DNA of 64,000 nt from Silurus meridionalis (GCF_014805685.1 NC_060892.1:23746560-23810559), one strand, 5' to 3'. Counted from the first letter of the stretch, positions 36,251-48,440 are shown. Program-made: numbers and translations. The notes: generated by a model not told the origin, from the sequence alone.

Positions 36251-37438
36251 CTTGTTGACTTATTTTTATTTGGGGGGGGTTTGATCCCCGTCAAGATGGC
36301 ATCTGTGTGTTGTGGGTTGAGGTGAATGTCACAGCAAGAAACTAAAAGTACTGGCGCCCGTTTAATATCATTTTCTGAATTTAATTTAATACTATTTTCA
36401 AAATGACTTCCCCCTTACACATGCACGCACACACACACACACACACACACAACTCCAGTGGGACTGTGTGGGTGTGTTTCCGATACCATTTACTGTTCTT
36501 TTCCTGTACATCCACCTCCATCATTGTCCTGTATGTGCGCATGTGTGTATGCGTGTATTCATGTGTGCGTGTGTGTGTGTGTTTGGGGTAGTTTTGTGTC
36601 CCCTGATGCTAAGCTGTTGAAGTCCCTGCAGCTGCACCCAGAGCCCATAGATTTACAGGTGCGACTGTGTCTTTCATCAGAGGAAGTCTACTGACCGGCT
36701 GTTCCTCTCTCACTCTTTTTTTCCCCTTTCTCTCTTTCTCTTTCTTTTTTTTTTTTTGTAGCAGGATGTTGTCATAGACTCCATCTAAGAGCCGAGTTCT
36801 CTGGATGTAGTAAATAATTATTCTCAAACGGAGGGAAAGTGTTTGCATTAGCACACTCAAAATCAACACCGTGCGTACTGCGTTTCCCATTCGTTCGTAT
36901 CTGCTTAGATCTTCGTGGTTTCGTGACAATCTGAGCATGTGCAAGGTTTCCTGTACGCTGCTTCCATATCCTCTGAGATGCATACAATATGTTTACTGAA
37001 GCAGGACTCTCATACTGATACTGTATCTTTTTTGAAGGTTATTCTAAAAGATTTAATTGTAATTATAGCTATTTTTTTATAACAATTACAATAATAATAA
37101 AATTGCTATTTAACATGAGAAAACTCTGATAGGATTAATCACATCTATGAGGCAAAGGTCACAATCCAAACTATTACCTGTACAAAAAAAGTTGTGTAGT
37201 AAATACCACAGCATTCTAAAGGGACCAGTAAATAGAAATGGCTGCATTCATTTAATTAAATGGGGTGTTTTTTGTTTTGATTGTTTTATTAAGGCGGGTT
37301 TTACTGCAAATGCAATTTTGTGTCGCAATCCAATAAAATTAATTGTATATTTATTATTATTATTATTTATATATATAAATATATATATAGGTGTATATAA
37401 TTTTAAATTAATTTCTATATATGTGCCATAAATATATA

Positions 37439-37440
<2 letters not shown>

Positions 37441-37500
<60 letters not shown>
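37441..37500. repeat. (GT)n microsatellite flanked by (AT)n
   Basis: Thirty GT units with AT-rich (ATAT)n flanks on both sides (37360-37440 and 37501-37515). Confidence 0.97.
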
Positions 37501-37502
<2 letters not shown>

Positions 37503-38149
37503 TTATATATATAAACGCAAATTAATTTTAACAGCACTAATTACATTAACATGATAAATGCAGCGAAAATTTCTGTTTGACTATTTTCATTCAAAATATA
37601 AATAAATATATTGGGCAAAATTAAATCCTTCAACTAAACCCACAATTATTCGCGACGCCCTTTTTTTACTCAGATATAAACAATTTTTAAAATACCTTCA
37701 CTGAAAAATCCTTTTTAATCACTGAACATTCGTTGTACTGATACTGATGAATCAAGCACCAAAATGCGCCGCGGTGCCCACATCCGGCAATTAAAACCGT
37801 CCGTGTGGAAACACAGCAAAATCCTGACAATTTACATCATTTAAAACATTTTTTTCTTCATTCTCTGTTCAGTTTGGTTTCACTAATAATAAACATAAAT
37901 TTGCATAAAACAACCATATTCTCCCATGCCCATGTTGATTAGAGTATTAAAAACTTTGTGATTAAATTGCGATCAAATATTTTAATTGATGGACAGCCCA
38001 GAATATATATTTTCATGTGTATATATTGCGTTTATGTAAAATATTTAGATTTCTTTAACTAAATGATACAGCCTTTTCACGTGCATGTTTTCCGGTGTCC
38101 GAAATCATTAATAGAAATGAATCTGTCTCCTTTAATCACGTGATCGCGC

Positions 38150-38440
38150 TTCATTTCCAAAAGCATTAAATCACTCTTAATCCCATTTGCTTTGTTTTTA
38201 AAAGGCAATCAAACAGAAGCAGATGCCTCAGGGAACATTTTCCAATGCGAGCTCCTGTTTCTCTTGTGAAGTGCAGTGTAATAGGCAGAAGGGGCAAACA
38301 TTTTCTTCTTCCCTACTGAGAAAGCGAGAGCGAGATTTAATGAGCAGGAAAGCCTACTCAAGCATGTAAAAATTTCACCATTCCGGCCATTATTTCATCG
38401 ATGAATGAAAGCTAATGGGGAGTGCCAAACGCAGCAATGA
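38150..38440. other. Candidate conserved non-coding block
   Basis: Non-repetitive, balanced sequence beginning with TCACGTGATCGCG, with no family match among the repeats here and no open frame of note. It resembles the texture of vertebrate conserved non-coding elements. Conservation itself cannot be read from one sequence. Confidence 0.3.
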
Positions 38441-38814
38441 ACAAGCTTCTTCTTTTTTTTTTTCTTTTTTTTTTTTTTCCCCTCTCTGAAACGTCCATAA
38501 TGGTTAAATCAAACAGCTATTACTCACATTAGGCTGCTGTAAGAGACCAAAAAAAACCGAGATAAAAAGATTAAGACTATCGCTATGTAAGCACACCGGG
38601 GACATCGCTCGACACATCATCGCCTTCTGCCCACATCCAGTCCGAGCATTTTTAATTAGCCACACTTTCAAAGTCTTCAGTGCTTTCTGTGATTCTGGCA
38701 CTGATATAAGGAAATCTGAACTAAGAACAAAAGCCAACAGACACAAAACCTGTAATTGATACAAACTTTCACCGATGAGAAAAACTACATTTTGAACAAC
38801 CTATAAATATATTA

Positions 38815-39130
38815 TATGCACAAAAGTATTGGGACGCCTGACTTTTCCACTTGTTGCACACAATAATACAGAATGTCATTTTCCCTTCCATGGGTTGGAA
38901 GATCTTGAGTGGCCTGCTATAGATCTCTAAACTCAATCATGTTGAACACCTCTGGGATGAATCAGAGTGCATCCCAGACCTCCTCACCCTCCTGATGAGC
39001 ACAAATCTTCAACCAAATCTAGTGGAACATCTTCCCTGAAGACTGGAGGTTATTGTAAGAGCAAATGGGGAATGGAATGTTCAAAAAAACACACAATCAT
39101 ATATCCACAAACATTTGTCTCTATAATGTA
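38815..39130 (+). mobile_element. Tc1-like composite element, both ends present, centre deleted
   Basis: Starts GCACAAAAGTATTGGGACGC and retains GGAAGATCTTGAGTGGCCTG, CACCTCTGGGATGAATCAGA and TCTAGTGGAACATCTTCCC. It ends ATCCACAAACATTTGTC. The central junction is lost by a deletion. Confidence 0.87.
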
Positions 39131-40339
39131 GTTTGTGATTCGTTGATTATCTTCACTCACTTGTCACATTATTTGTATTTCCTTTTAAATATCTCTTTGA
39201 GTGAAGATCAAAGTTCCATAAAGATTACAACAAGCATATCTTCCCTCACATCCATCGCGACCTCTTTCTCAACCACGGCTGGAAAACCTGCCCCCGAGCA
39301 CGCCATCTTTGATCGGTTACGCAACCCTGCCTCTGAACTCGTCGCCATACAGCCTTTTTCCTGGAAAACACAACCCCAGTGCACCACTTTTCCTCCCTGT
39401 AGTGACACCCTGAGGATGGGAACGTCACAATTTTCAACACTTCCTCCAAGCCCGGGGCCTCAGAAGGCGCTTTTGCTTGGCTTGTTTTTTATAAGTTTGG
39501 ATGAGGGAGGTGGGTGAGAAACAAACGGACCAGCTCGGGGGCTTTGATCTTCATTTCCTGCCTATTATTTACCTCGGTTTCTCACGAACCGTTTTTTTTT
39601 CCCTGCTTCTCTTCACTCCAATTCCCTCTTGTTTCCACTCACATTTGGCCCGGCAAAGACAATACGTCGCTCTTTAAAACGCTTTCAGCCAGGAAACTAT
39701 AAAATCTCTGTTGTCACTGTTTGCCAGTGCGCTGTAGCCCTTATGAGGTCTGGATTTAGGGATTATATGCTTTAAAAAAAAAAAAGGAGGAAATGCGCAA
39801 AAACAACTGAGACAAAAAAGATGGATGCATTGTGTCTGATCTGAGGCTTATAAACACTATGAGGTATTGTGTTGCTTTAATAACTGGCAATGTAATACAA
39901 TGATGGATGCAGATGAAGCATTGTTATGGCGGGAAACTTTCTTTGGGGTCTTTTTTTATATTTTTAAGTCTTGCATGGCAAATAGTCGAGATAATGGACT
40001 GCTCAGTTTTGCCTAATCATTGCTTGTAATTCCACATTCAGAACAAACTAATTTGGGGGCAACTTGAAGAGTATTTTTTAATGTAAAATGAACTATATGA
40101 AAAAAATAATTTAACCTCAGAATGTGTATAAAATGTGTGTTTGGTAATAAACATTGCAATGTGATATGCAAAATTGCCTAAGAATCTTCATAGCGATATT
40201 TATAACTGCCTCGTGAATACGTCACGACATACGGTGACATTTCGATCAGCGTTAAAGTTTTGATTAAATGAACTATAACTGACTATAAAGTAACTCCATA
40301 CAGGTCCATGTGACTACAGTAGATGAAGTCTGTTCCCTA

Positions 40340-40630
40340 TATGGACCAAAGTTTGTGGACATCCCACCATAAGATTTGACATCTGAACATCCCAGTCCAC
40401 ATTTTAGTCTCCATTCCCTGTTATAGCATCCTGCACTCTTCTGGAAAGACGTGTTTATGGAGATTTGTGCTCATTCACCCACAAGGGCGTTAGTAAAGTT
40501 TTAAATTTTTTTTAGCGCATATAGAGGCGTTCTATACAGGTTCGTGACTCCAACGTTGTGGGAGCAGATTGGAGAAGAACCACATATTGGCTGAAAAAAG
40601 TCAGTTGTCCCAATACTTTTGTCCATTGTA
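40340..40630 (-). mobile_element. Tc1-like composite element, both ends present, centre deleted
   Basis: Starts CCAAAGTTTGTGGACATCCC, contains TTTGTGCTCATTCACCCACA and GGAGAAGAACCACATATTGG, and ends GTCCCAATACTTTTGTCCAT. Confidence 0.87.
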
Positions 40631-41619
40631 TTATTTAGCAAGTTCTAATATGTTTTGTTTGATCAAAACTGAATGAATGATATCATGCATTGTGTTGCAG
40701 ACTTCACCATGAGAATCATAAAATAGGTGGATGAAGGAGGATAAGGTGCGAGCGGGGCTCTGAGCCGAGTCGAGACGAGACGAGCTCTGGGAGCAGCGTG
40801 TGCAGAGTGTGCGAGGTGGGATGATAAAGGTAAAGGGCAGGCAGTAGCAGGACCTCCAGTGAAGGGCCATTAATCTACTGGGGTGTGTGTGCCACTGACT
40901 GCCTGACCGTTATAGCCACACAAAGCCATCGCCTTGACCCTAAAGCAGAAGTAGCCCTGCAGATGTGCTGAAAAAGCAGCCAGATAAATCAGAATCGGCT
41001 TCCAGGAGCACTACGGGGATGATCGGCCGGAGCCGAGTAGAAAGCACGCCATTAAAACGGGTTGCATCCATTTAATCTCTTGCCATTTATTCTAAGTGGA
41101 CTTTAACACCCATTGTGCAGAATTGATCGTTGTTATTTTGTCAGGAGGAGCACCGAGAACGTAGTGAGCACACGTTTCAGGGGGAAATTAATTAATTAAT
41201 TGTTTGTTTGTTTGTTTTTACAAAAACAGGAAATGACCTAAGGAAGCAGGGTGCAAATCTGTCAATCACTAGACAAATATAATTATATTTATTCAAAGCC
41301 AAATAAATTTTAGGGTGTCACAAAAACTCTGCATGCACAGGGGGGACTATGATCAATAGAGTTTTGCATCATGAGGTGTATGTCCGTGGATGTCCTCTTT
41401 ATAGTCATTCTGCAAGATATAGAAAGATATAAGAGAGAAGAAATTTCCAGAGACGTTTTGGTTGATGTACAAAGACTTTTGACACAGGCTTAAAAAAATT
41501 AATCCTGTACCATGTCTAGTAGTTTTATTGGGTTATGAGACTTATATATAATATGTATTGTTACCCTAAATATATAATAAGCATAAAAAGAAGATCAGGA
41601 TGCGAGACGAGTACTTAGA

Positions 41620-41800
41620 AGACTTTTCAATTCAATTTGAAGATTGCAGAATTAATTTTATTTATACTGCATTTTATTTATTAATTTTTTTTACAATTTA
41701 CATTGCCGCAAAGCAGCTATCCAGAAATGATTTTAAATCTATCCCAAATGAGCAATTCAGGGGTCGAACAGTGGCAAGGAATCGGCCGGCGAGACAACGC
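41620..41800 (+). repeat. Dispersed fish repeat (AAAGCAGCT .. GTGGCAAGGAA type)
   Basis: The order TTTTATTTATACTGCATTTT, GCCGCAAAGCAGCTATCCAG and AACAGTGGCAAGGAATC matches the upstream part of the same family seen at 25860 and 48490. It is diverged. Confidence 0.6.
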
Positions 41801-42392
41801 TAAGCATTCCCGCGGCCGCCAGAACCAGAAAAACATTTACACAAAACGCCTTTCCACAAAGTAGCAATTAAAACGGTGGCCTCAACTCCGCCGTATCGCC
41901 ACGCTGCAAATTCTACACTGTTGCTCATCATCAATCAGCGACTCCGAATCCACTGATCTTATTTCCTGATCTTATTAGCGTGTTATGCCTGCTCCTGCAG
42001 AGTGAGTGCTTGGACTGTTGACTCCGGTCCCTGTCTGCAGATGAAAAGGAAAAAGGGGGGGCACCGGTCATGGCGGGAGAAAAGAAGTCTGGCCGTTGCC
42101 TGTTTGAAGTAAGCAGTTGGGAGTTTGATGACAGAACGGTCTTTGGGAATTTAAGAGTGGCTTGGAGTGAGCTTTTCCCCCCTGGATGACACCTCCAGGA
42201 AGGAAGTTTTATTATTTTTTTTCCTCCTTCCAAAAGGACCTTGCTTTATTTATATTCCACATTTTCATCAAGGGAATCTTTCAAAGAGAACCCTTTTTTG
42301 TAACTAACCCCAGTTTTAAAGAGCTTTTATTGTTACTGCCCTTAAAATGCTGAAGGAGACGGACAGAGTCTTTTTATTCATTAAGGTCATAG

Positions 42393-42393
42393 C

Positions 42394-42432
<39 letters not shown>

Positions 42433-42435
42433 TAG
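42393..42435. repeat. (GACA)n microsatellite
   Basis: About ten CAGA units ending at the left end of a Tc1-like copy. Confidence 0.95.
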
Positions 42436-42735
42436 ATTTCCAGCCATATGAGGTTCTTAAAAGTAAACAGTGACAATGTCCCTGTGCACAAAGCAGAAGA
42501 TGGGGAAGATCTCGAGTGGCCCCAATTTTGAGCTCTGACCTCAACCCTATTGGGACGAATTAGAATACTGATTGCACCCCAGGCCTCCGTACCTCCTCCT
42601 ACATCAGTACCTGACTTTACTAATGCCCTTGAGATTGAATGAGCTGCAATCTCCCTAAGCAAAATCTAGTGGGGCATCTTCCCAGAAGAGTGAAGATCAT
42701 TATAACAGTATGTAGAATTTCTTCAAACTTTTATC
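42436..42735 (+). mobile_element. Tc1-like composite element
   Basis: TTTCCAGCCATATGAGGTTC, CAATGTCCCTGTGCACAAAG, GGGAAGATCTCGAGTGGCCC, CCAGGCCTCCGTACCTCCTC and the end CTTTTATCCATATAGTATAT. The central part is partly deleted. Confidence 0.87.
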
Positions 42736-42839
42736 CATATAGTATATGCTATATTTATAATCTATATACCAAATTCATTTCATGCATTACGTATCACCTT
42801 GCTGAGAAATCCATTACGGCCAGTAATCACTGACCACAT

Positions 42840-43170
42840 TTTTTCAACGTCACGCGAATATGCCTGAGCCTGAATCTCCGCTACGAGGATGACGATCCGA
42901 TTAGAGCTGTCCTGATGTGCAGACAAGCCTTCAATCCTTATCTCTTATTAACTCAAAGCAAAGTGGGTGATAAATGAGCCAGCCATCAAAAGAGGCCATA
43001 TCATCTAGAGCTGTATCACTGCAGGCAAACAGCGCTGGCGAGTGACCGTTGGCCCCTGGTTGAGACTCCGGCTCCCTCTGGACTAGACTGAGAGGCAAAT
43101 CAAAGACAAGCCAATCAAAGAGGGCGTGTACCTGTTAACCTACCTGTCATTTAAATTAAGTGTTCAAGCG
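42840..43170. other. Candidate conserved non-coding block
   Basis: Balanced unique sequence, including AAGTGGGTGATAAATGAGCC and direct AATCAAAGA repeats (AATCAAAGACAAGCCAATCAAAGA, split here as two motif copies near 43098 and 43114) that resemble TCF/LEF sites. No repeat or coding signal is seen. Confidence 0.3.
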
Positions 43171-43404
43171 TAGATAACTTACTGCCTTCACTCCGAGCCA
43201 CCATGATGTATTTGCTCTCTTTCTCTCTCTCTCTCTCTCTTTCTCTCTCCATGTCTGTGTGTAGTTTCTTCATTAAAAACAATATATAATGTTTCATAGA
43301 ATAACAAAGTCATGTGTCCCAATACTTATCTTTATTCTTCTAGATTCTTCCAACAAAACACTGATTACTGCTAGTAATAAGTACACTGATTAATTCTTCA
43401 TCGT

Positions 43405-43845
43405 GGCACCTGTTAGTGGGTAGATTATTAGGCAACAAGTGAACATTTTGTCCTCAAAGTTGACGTGTTAGAAGCAGAAAAAATGGGCAAGCATAAGGAT
43501 TTGAGGAGTCTGACGAGGGCCAAATTGCGATGTCTAGACCATCGACCCCCAACCTTTTTTGCGCCATGGACCGGGACAATATTTTTACAGAAATTGACCC
43601 TGGGATTGGGGACCATTGGTCTAGACGGCTGGGTCAGAGCATCTCCAAAACTGCAGCTATTGTAGGCTGTTCTGGTCTGCAGTGGTCAGTATCTATCAAA
43701 AGTGGTCCAAAGAAGGAACAGTGGTGAACCGGTGACATGGGCCTCATGGGGTCACACGGACGAGGCTCATTGTTGCACGTGTGAAGCGAAGGCTGGTTCG
43801 TGAGGTCTGATCCAACAGACGAGCTCCAGTAGCCCAATGTCCAGT
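43405..43845 (+). mobile_element. Second Tc1 family: transposase N-terminal (HTH) remnant
   Basis: Reads TTAGTGGGTAGATTATTAGG, then ATG GGC AAG CAT AAG GAT TTG of the transposase start, the GACGAGGGCCAAATTG phrase, and after an insertion GGTCAGAGCATCTCCAAAAC and TGGTCAGTATCTATCAAAAG. The protein would be the paired-like helix-turn-helix DNA-binding region (phrases GQSISKTA and SVSIKSG). Frameshifts and the 79-bp insertion destroy it, and the catalytic DDE part is absent. Confidence 0.8.
43540..43618. mobile_element. 79-bp hAT-type MITE with 8-bp target duplication
   Basis: Flanked by GTCTAGAC at 43532-43539 and again at 43619-43626. Inverted ends are CATCGACCCCCAACC on the left and the complement of ATTGGGGACCATTG on the right, resembling hAT/Charlie ends. 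Removing the insert and one duplication restores the Tc1 N-terminal sequence. Confidence 0.85.
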
Positions 43846-43872
43846 CCATGTATATTGCATTAATTTATGTTT

Positions 43873-44652
43873 ACCGTATTTTTCGGACTATAAGCCGCTA
43901 CTTTTTTCCTATGCTTTGAACCCTGCGGCTTAAACAACGAAGCGGCTAATTTATGGATTTTTCCTGGGTTTTTCCCGGTTTCACAAACTTCAAGCCAAAA
44001 AACTGAACCCCATAACATTAGACCAATTAAATTTCCGAACGGAAACGAAAAAACGCACCTCAGCTTTGTTCTGAGCTGCACGGCTTCGGGAGAAAAAGGT
44101 TTTTAACGCACGACGATGCCAAAAGATTAACTCCGGAGAGAAATAGTTGTGAAAGGAATGAGGAAGACAGCGAACAATGACTTTCTTGGTAGGCTACTGT
44201 TTAGATACAAGCCGTTGTAATGTGTTGAGTCTGGGTGAAGGGAGAGCTCGCTAACTCCAGTTACAACAGAAATCATATGAGCACAGACAGGTTTCCAAAA
44301 CTTGTGCTTTTTTATTTTTCTTGGCAACAGTGTTAGTCAAAGAAACTTAGAAATGAGCATCAGAAAATAATAAGGACATATTCCTCGTCTTGAACTCACG
44401 CAGTAATACCGGAAAAAATGCAGTGGCATGCTATTCCCAAAATACCGCTATGCTCCTAAAGGAAGCGCAACATATTTCACTCGTTACACCGTGTGTAACG
44501 TGTCTTTCGTTAAAGCCTGTGTAAAGTACATTAGTGTAGACACCTGCGGCTCATAGACAGGTGCGGCTTTTTTATGTTAAAAATAAAAATAGTTATAAAA
44601 TTCAGTGCAGGCTTATATATGGGTGCGCTTTATAGTCCGGAAATTACAGTAA
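43873..44652. mobile_element. Non-autonomous DNA transposon (about 780 bp) with CCGTATTTTTCGG ends
   Basis: Left end TACCGTATTTTTCGGACTAT and right end (complement) TACTGTAATTTCCGGACTAT are imperfect inverted repeats of about 27 bases. The subterminal phrases CTGCGGCTTAA and CACCTGCGGCTCATA are typical of a family common in fish genomes. No transposase frame is present. The target duplication is unclear, so the superfamily is not assigned. Confidence 0.75.
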
Positions 44653-44734
44653 ATGTAGTTTTTTTGCTCATTATGAAAAATATATTAAATGCGCCTATTT
44701 GTTGTAAAATATCTATAATTGTCCAAAAAGTCGT

Positions 44735-45225
44735 AAAGTAATCCATCAGTGGCTTCATTCAACATTCTGGTTTTGCTCCAAAAAGTTCATATGGATCACT
44801 ATGTGCTTTTAAACAACAACAAGAGTGACAGGAAATGGGAGTCCCACACATGTCCTCTTCTTTCAATGTTGTAATGCAGGGCAAAAAAACTCGAACACTC
44901 GTTGCAGAACAACCCTGAGCAACCCCACCACACCCTTCCCTGCCCCGCACCGTGTTCTACTAGACTTGTCTGCGATTCCTGAATATGTTTATTATTATTA
45001 TTATTATTATTTATAATTCACGCAAATGACTCCAGAGTGGACATTTTTTCCAGAAATCTTCCTGGATTGTGCACTTTAGGGCATTGATCATATTTGGGTT
45101 TTGGGAGATTTTGAATGCTACACTTTTTACGATTAAACGAATAGAGAATATAGGAAAAAGAAAAACTTGCAAGCAATAAATCAGTTTTACGCCTTTTTTC
45201 CTGCTTTCTGTATTAAAAAATCAGA
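44735..45225 (+). repeat. Dispersed repeat of unknown class, copy 2
   Basis: Paralogous to 20283-20745. This copy contains an (ATT)n run at 44988-45013 where copy 1 has only a short TTTATACGATTATT stretch. Confidence 0.75.
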
Positions 45226-45339
45226 AAAGAAACCAATGCGCCGTGATCCACATTTTGTTGTTTTTTTAAGAATGAACGAGGTACAAACCTGTACATACTG
45301 TAAAAAGAAAATACGACCATTATGAGAAAAAACTAATTG

Positions 45340-45530
45340 GCAGAATGTAGAATGCTTGCTGAGATGTTATATACGCTAGTTCTGGAATATGGTGCTGAAA
45401 GCATGCAGATGCCGAGATGATCGGGTCTCCAGTCGCCGATTAATTAATTAAGAGATTACGTGTGATTTGCGCTTCCCTCTGGAGAAATCAAAGGAAGGAA
45501 GATTACTTCATTTATGTCCCCTCTCTGTCT
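45340..45530. other. Candidate conserved non-coding block
   Basis: Balanced unique sequence with GATTAATTAATTAAG, a homeodomain-like string, and GGAGAAATCAAAGG. No repeat or coding signal is seen. Confidence 0.28.
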
Positions 45531-45688
45531 CTCTTTCTTTCTCTCGCTCCCGTGTCTGTGTCTCTTCCACTTTGTTTGTCTTGTCATCGCTTGATTAATT
45601 TTCTTGAAGTAAATCACAACAGGAGTGTGCATGTGTAAGCTGTCAGTGTGTAGATGTATCTATTCATCACCTCAGGGAGAGTTCGAAT

Positions 45689-45689
<1 letters not shown>

Positions 45690-45748
<59 letters not shown>
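45690..45748. repeat. (GT)n microsatellite
   Basis: About 29 units. Confidence 0.97.
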
Positions 45749-45749
<1 letters not shown>

Positions 45750-45754
45750 AGAGA

Positions 45755-46040
45755 GGCCCTTGGGTAATCTTGACTGGTGCGGACACAGGGGAGGCCCGGA
45801 GCACCATGTAAACAAGATAGTGATGTCGGATAAGAGAGGCTGATGGTTAATGACAAATGGCTAATAATGCGGGAGGAGTGCAGCGAGTGAGGAAGTCTAT
45901 TGATTATCCTTATTACCCAAAGCATCCGTCTTGAGAGGAGAACAGGGGGTGGGACGAGAGGAGGGAGGGAAATTAGCTAGCTCATTCCCAACTGACGGAC
46001 TGATTGCTTTGGGGGCCCTGAAAGGGACAAATGGATTCAT
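45755..46040. other. Candidate conserved non-coding block
   Basis: Unique sequence between two CA/GT microsatellites (45690-45748 and 46088-46113), with GGTTAATGACAAATGGCTAA and ATTGATTATCC strings. No repeat or coding signal is seen. Confidence 0.28.
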
Positions 46041-46087
46041 AGACACACAGACGCGCAAACACATACACACACACCCATGCATATGCG

Positions 46088-46113
46088 CACACACACACAC
46101 ACACACACACACA
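46088..46113. repeat. (AC)n microsatellite
   Basis: Thirteen units. Confidence 0.93.
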
Positions 46114-46984
46114 TCTGGACTACGGTATTATTGTCGGTACTGCTACTTTCTCAAATGCGTTATACTGTATTATATCATAATATTTATATTTCTTTTTAAA
46201 TACATCACTAGATTTCTATATACGTCTCACTGGACAGCAGCCAAATGCTTCCTCAAACACAATTCTTTTCAATTCAGGGAAAAACTTCCTGAGAAGGTAT
46301 GATAAAGAAAGTCTCAAGACTCGGACACTCGTGCGTCATCGTTTCCTCATTGTCGATGTTGTTCACTGATGCAGACGTGGACGCAAAATTGTTGACGAAT
46401 AAAAAGTACTACGTGCATTGATTTATACAGATACTTTCGGAAGTCAAGACGTGGCCTAGCCTACCCGGGAGACTTAAAGAATGATCAGTATGGGGTTGTA
46501 GACTAAAATTTGTTTATAAATTAACAAATAACAGGACATAGTTTAGCAAAGCAAAGCGGTACCGTAATGTATAAATTTCACGGGATATTTGTATGGGGTG
46601 CCTGCACGCAATTCGGTGTCTGGTGACACCGCTTAAAAAAAAGGGATAGATATGAGCTCAATTTGGGCTTTGAAACATCAAAAACACAAAAAACCCACTC
46701 TAACACAGAGACAGCTGAATTTTGTTGACTGCTGGCAAGAGTGTGGCATCTCACAAGGTGGGTGATGCGTACATCCTGGCATTATCCCTTTGTATCATAA
46801 GAAAATTAAAATGCAACGCAAAAATTGTAATATTAATAATTGTACTTGTAAATATTTGCGTAATATTTTCATATATAGCCATCAACGTTGTAAGATTGAA
46901 AAATTGTAAGCCGAAGCATCGTACCTCGGGGACAATCTGTACCTTCTGTTTCTTTCATATCTTCCCTCAGCCCCATTAGTTGTC

Positions 46985-47415
46985 ATATCATGTATGCTCT
47001 ATTGTCTTCCCTCCAATTGGTTGGTGGATCACATACACTCTACTTTCTTCGTTTCCATTGGTTGTTGGATGATTTTCACTCTACTTTCTTTACTCCCATT
47101 GGTACTCAGATTACTTGCGCTCAACTGTCTTTACTCCCATTGATTGTTGGATCACCTGTGCTCTATGGTCTTCAACCTCATTTGTTGTTGGATCACGTAG
47201 GCTCTACTGTCTTCACTCCTATTGGTTGTTGGATCGCCTGTCCTCTTCTGTCTTTATTCAAGTTGGTTGTTGACTCAAGCTCACTCTAGTGTCTTTACTC
47301 CTGTTGGTTGTTGGATCACATACTGTCATCACTCTCCTTGTTGGTTGAATCACATGCACTCTATGATCGCCACTCCCATTGGTTGTTGGATCACACATTG
47401 TCTTCACTCCTAATA
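46985..47415. repeat. 41-bp minisatellite (ATTGGTTGTTGGATCAC core)
   Basis: About ten tandem units of 37-42 bases with the core CATTGGTTGTTGGATCAC and a second half CACTCTACTGTCTTCACTCC. Units differ by substitutions and small deletions; the last three are shortened. The unit length is not a multiple of three, so the open frames across it are accidental. Confidence 0.9.
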
Positions 47416-48184
47416 GCAATTGCCGCACCAAGTCGCCCCACCAAGTTGCCTCATAGTTGCATAAAGTTGACACACCCATATCTAGGTTTGCCAATGTTGT
47501 TCATGCCACAGGAAGTTATCAGCTCTCCTCGATAATGATGAGTTTTAGGACCTGATAACTCTCCAGTTTATTTTGACATGCTGTTGCACCGTGTTCCAGA
47601 TTTTAGATTTGATTGGATTAGCTGACTGGAGTTTATAAAGCTGTGTTTGGGAAAAAGATTATGAAGGGTTGAGCTTCAGTACCAGCTAAGGCTACACACA
47701 CACATGCAGACGTCTCAGAGTGTAATTTGATGCAAGGAAACTTGAATTACGATTTTTGCATAATCATGGAAAAATGTAGTGTTTAGAAGTTTTATGAGCA
47801 ATGTAGCTTCCGCTCAGTTCTAATTGCTGTGGACGCTCTTCCCCAGAACATGTCACATGAAGTTAGCTCATAAGTTGTGGTTGGAAAAAAAAACATTAGG
47901 AAAATAGTCCCGTAGTGGACCACCGTGGATTACTTGGCATATATGTTTTACAAGAAGGGGTTGTTAGCTTGGCTCTAATGTTCATGAAGTTGCGCTGGTG
48001 TCCAGGTGTCCTGGTTTTGTTCAAATCATCTCTTTTGATACTTTCAGAGTTATGAAGAAATCTGATGCTTTGACATGAAATTTCTCTGAGAATAATGTTT
48101 CACAGTACTTTGCAAAAACACTGTTCCTATACCAGTCCTACAATGTGCCATGGAACAATCCAATTCAGCTTTCGTCATTCAAAC

Positions 48185-48440
48185 AGCCCAACTTCTTTTT
48201 GTTGTTGCTGCAGCTGCTGCTGTTTTTGTTTCTGCCGTCATTGTTGTTGCAGTCGTTCTTGTTTTGTTGTTACTACTGTTGCTGCTGCTTTGTTTTACTT
48301 GGTACTGATGTTGCTGCTGTTTGGTTTAGTTGTTGCTGTTGTTGCTGGTGCTTTTCTTGTTGTTGATTGTTGTTTTCGTCTATGTTGTCATTGTTAATGG
48401 TGCAGGTGTTGTTGGTGTTGTTCTTCTTGTTGTACTCCCA
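48185..48440. repeat. (TTG/CTG)-rich trinucleotide region
   Basis: Imperfect GTT and GCT triplet repeats over about 250 bases. Apparent Cys/Leu-rich frames are artefacts. Confidence 0.85.

Noticed and set aside
39065..39517. 150-codon open frame
   Set aside because: It begins inside the end of a Tc1-like copy and has no recognisable domain or splice context. The GC-richer part (39230-39500) may be non-coding conserved sequence.
46990..47535. Repeated open frames with periodic peptide pattern, and a superficial CRISPR-like look
   Set aside because: They come from the 41-bp minisatellite. The units are contiguous without distinct spacers and the setting is eukaryotic.
48095..48397. Cys/Leu-rich 100-codon open frame
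   Set aside because: It is the reading of a TTG/CTG triplet repeat region.
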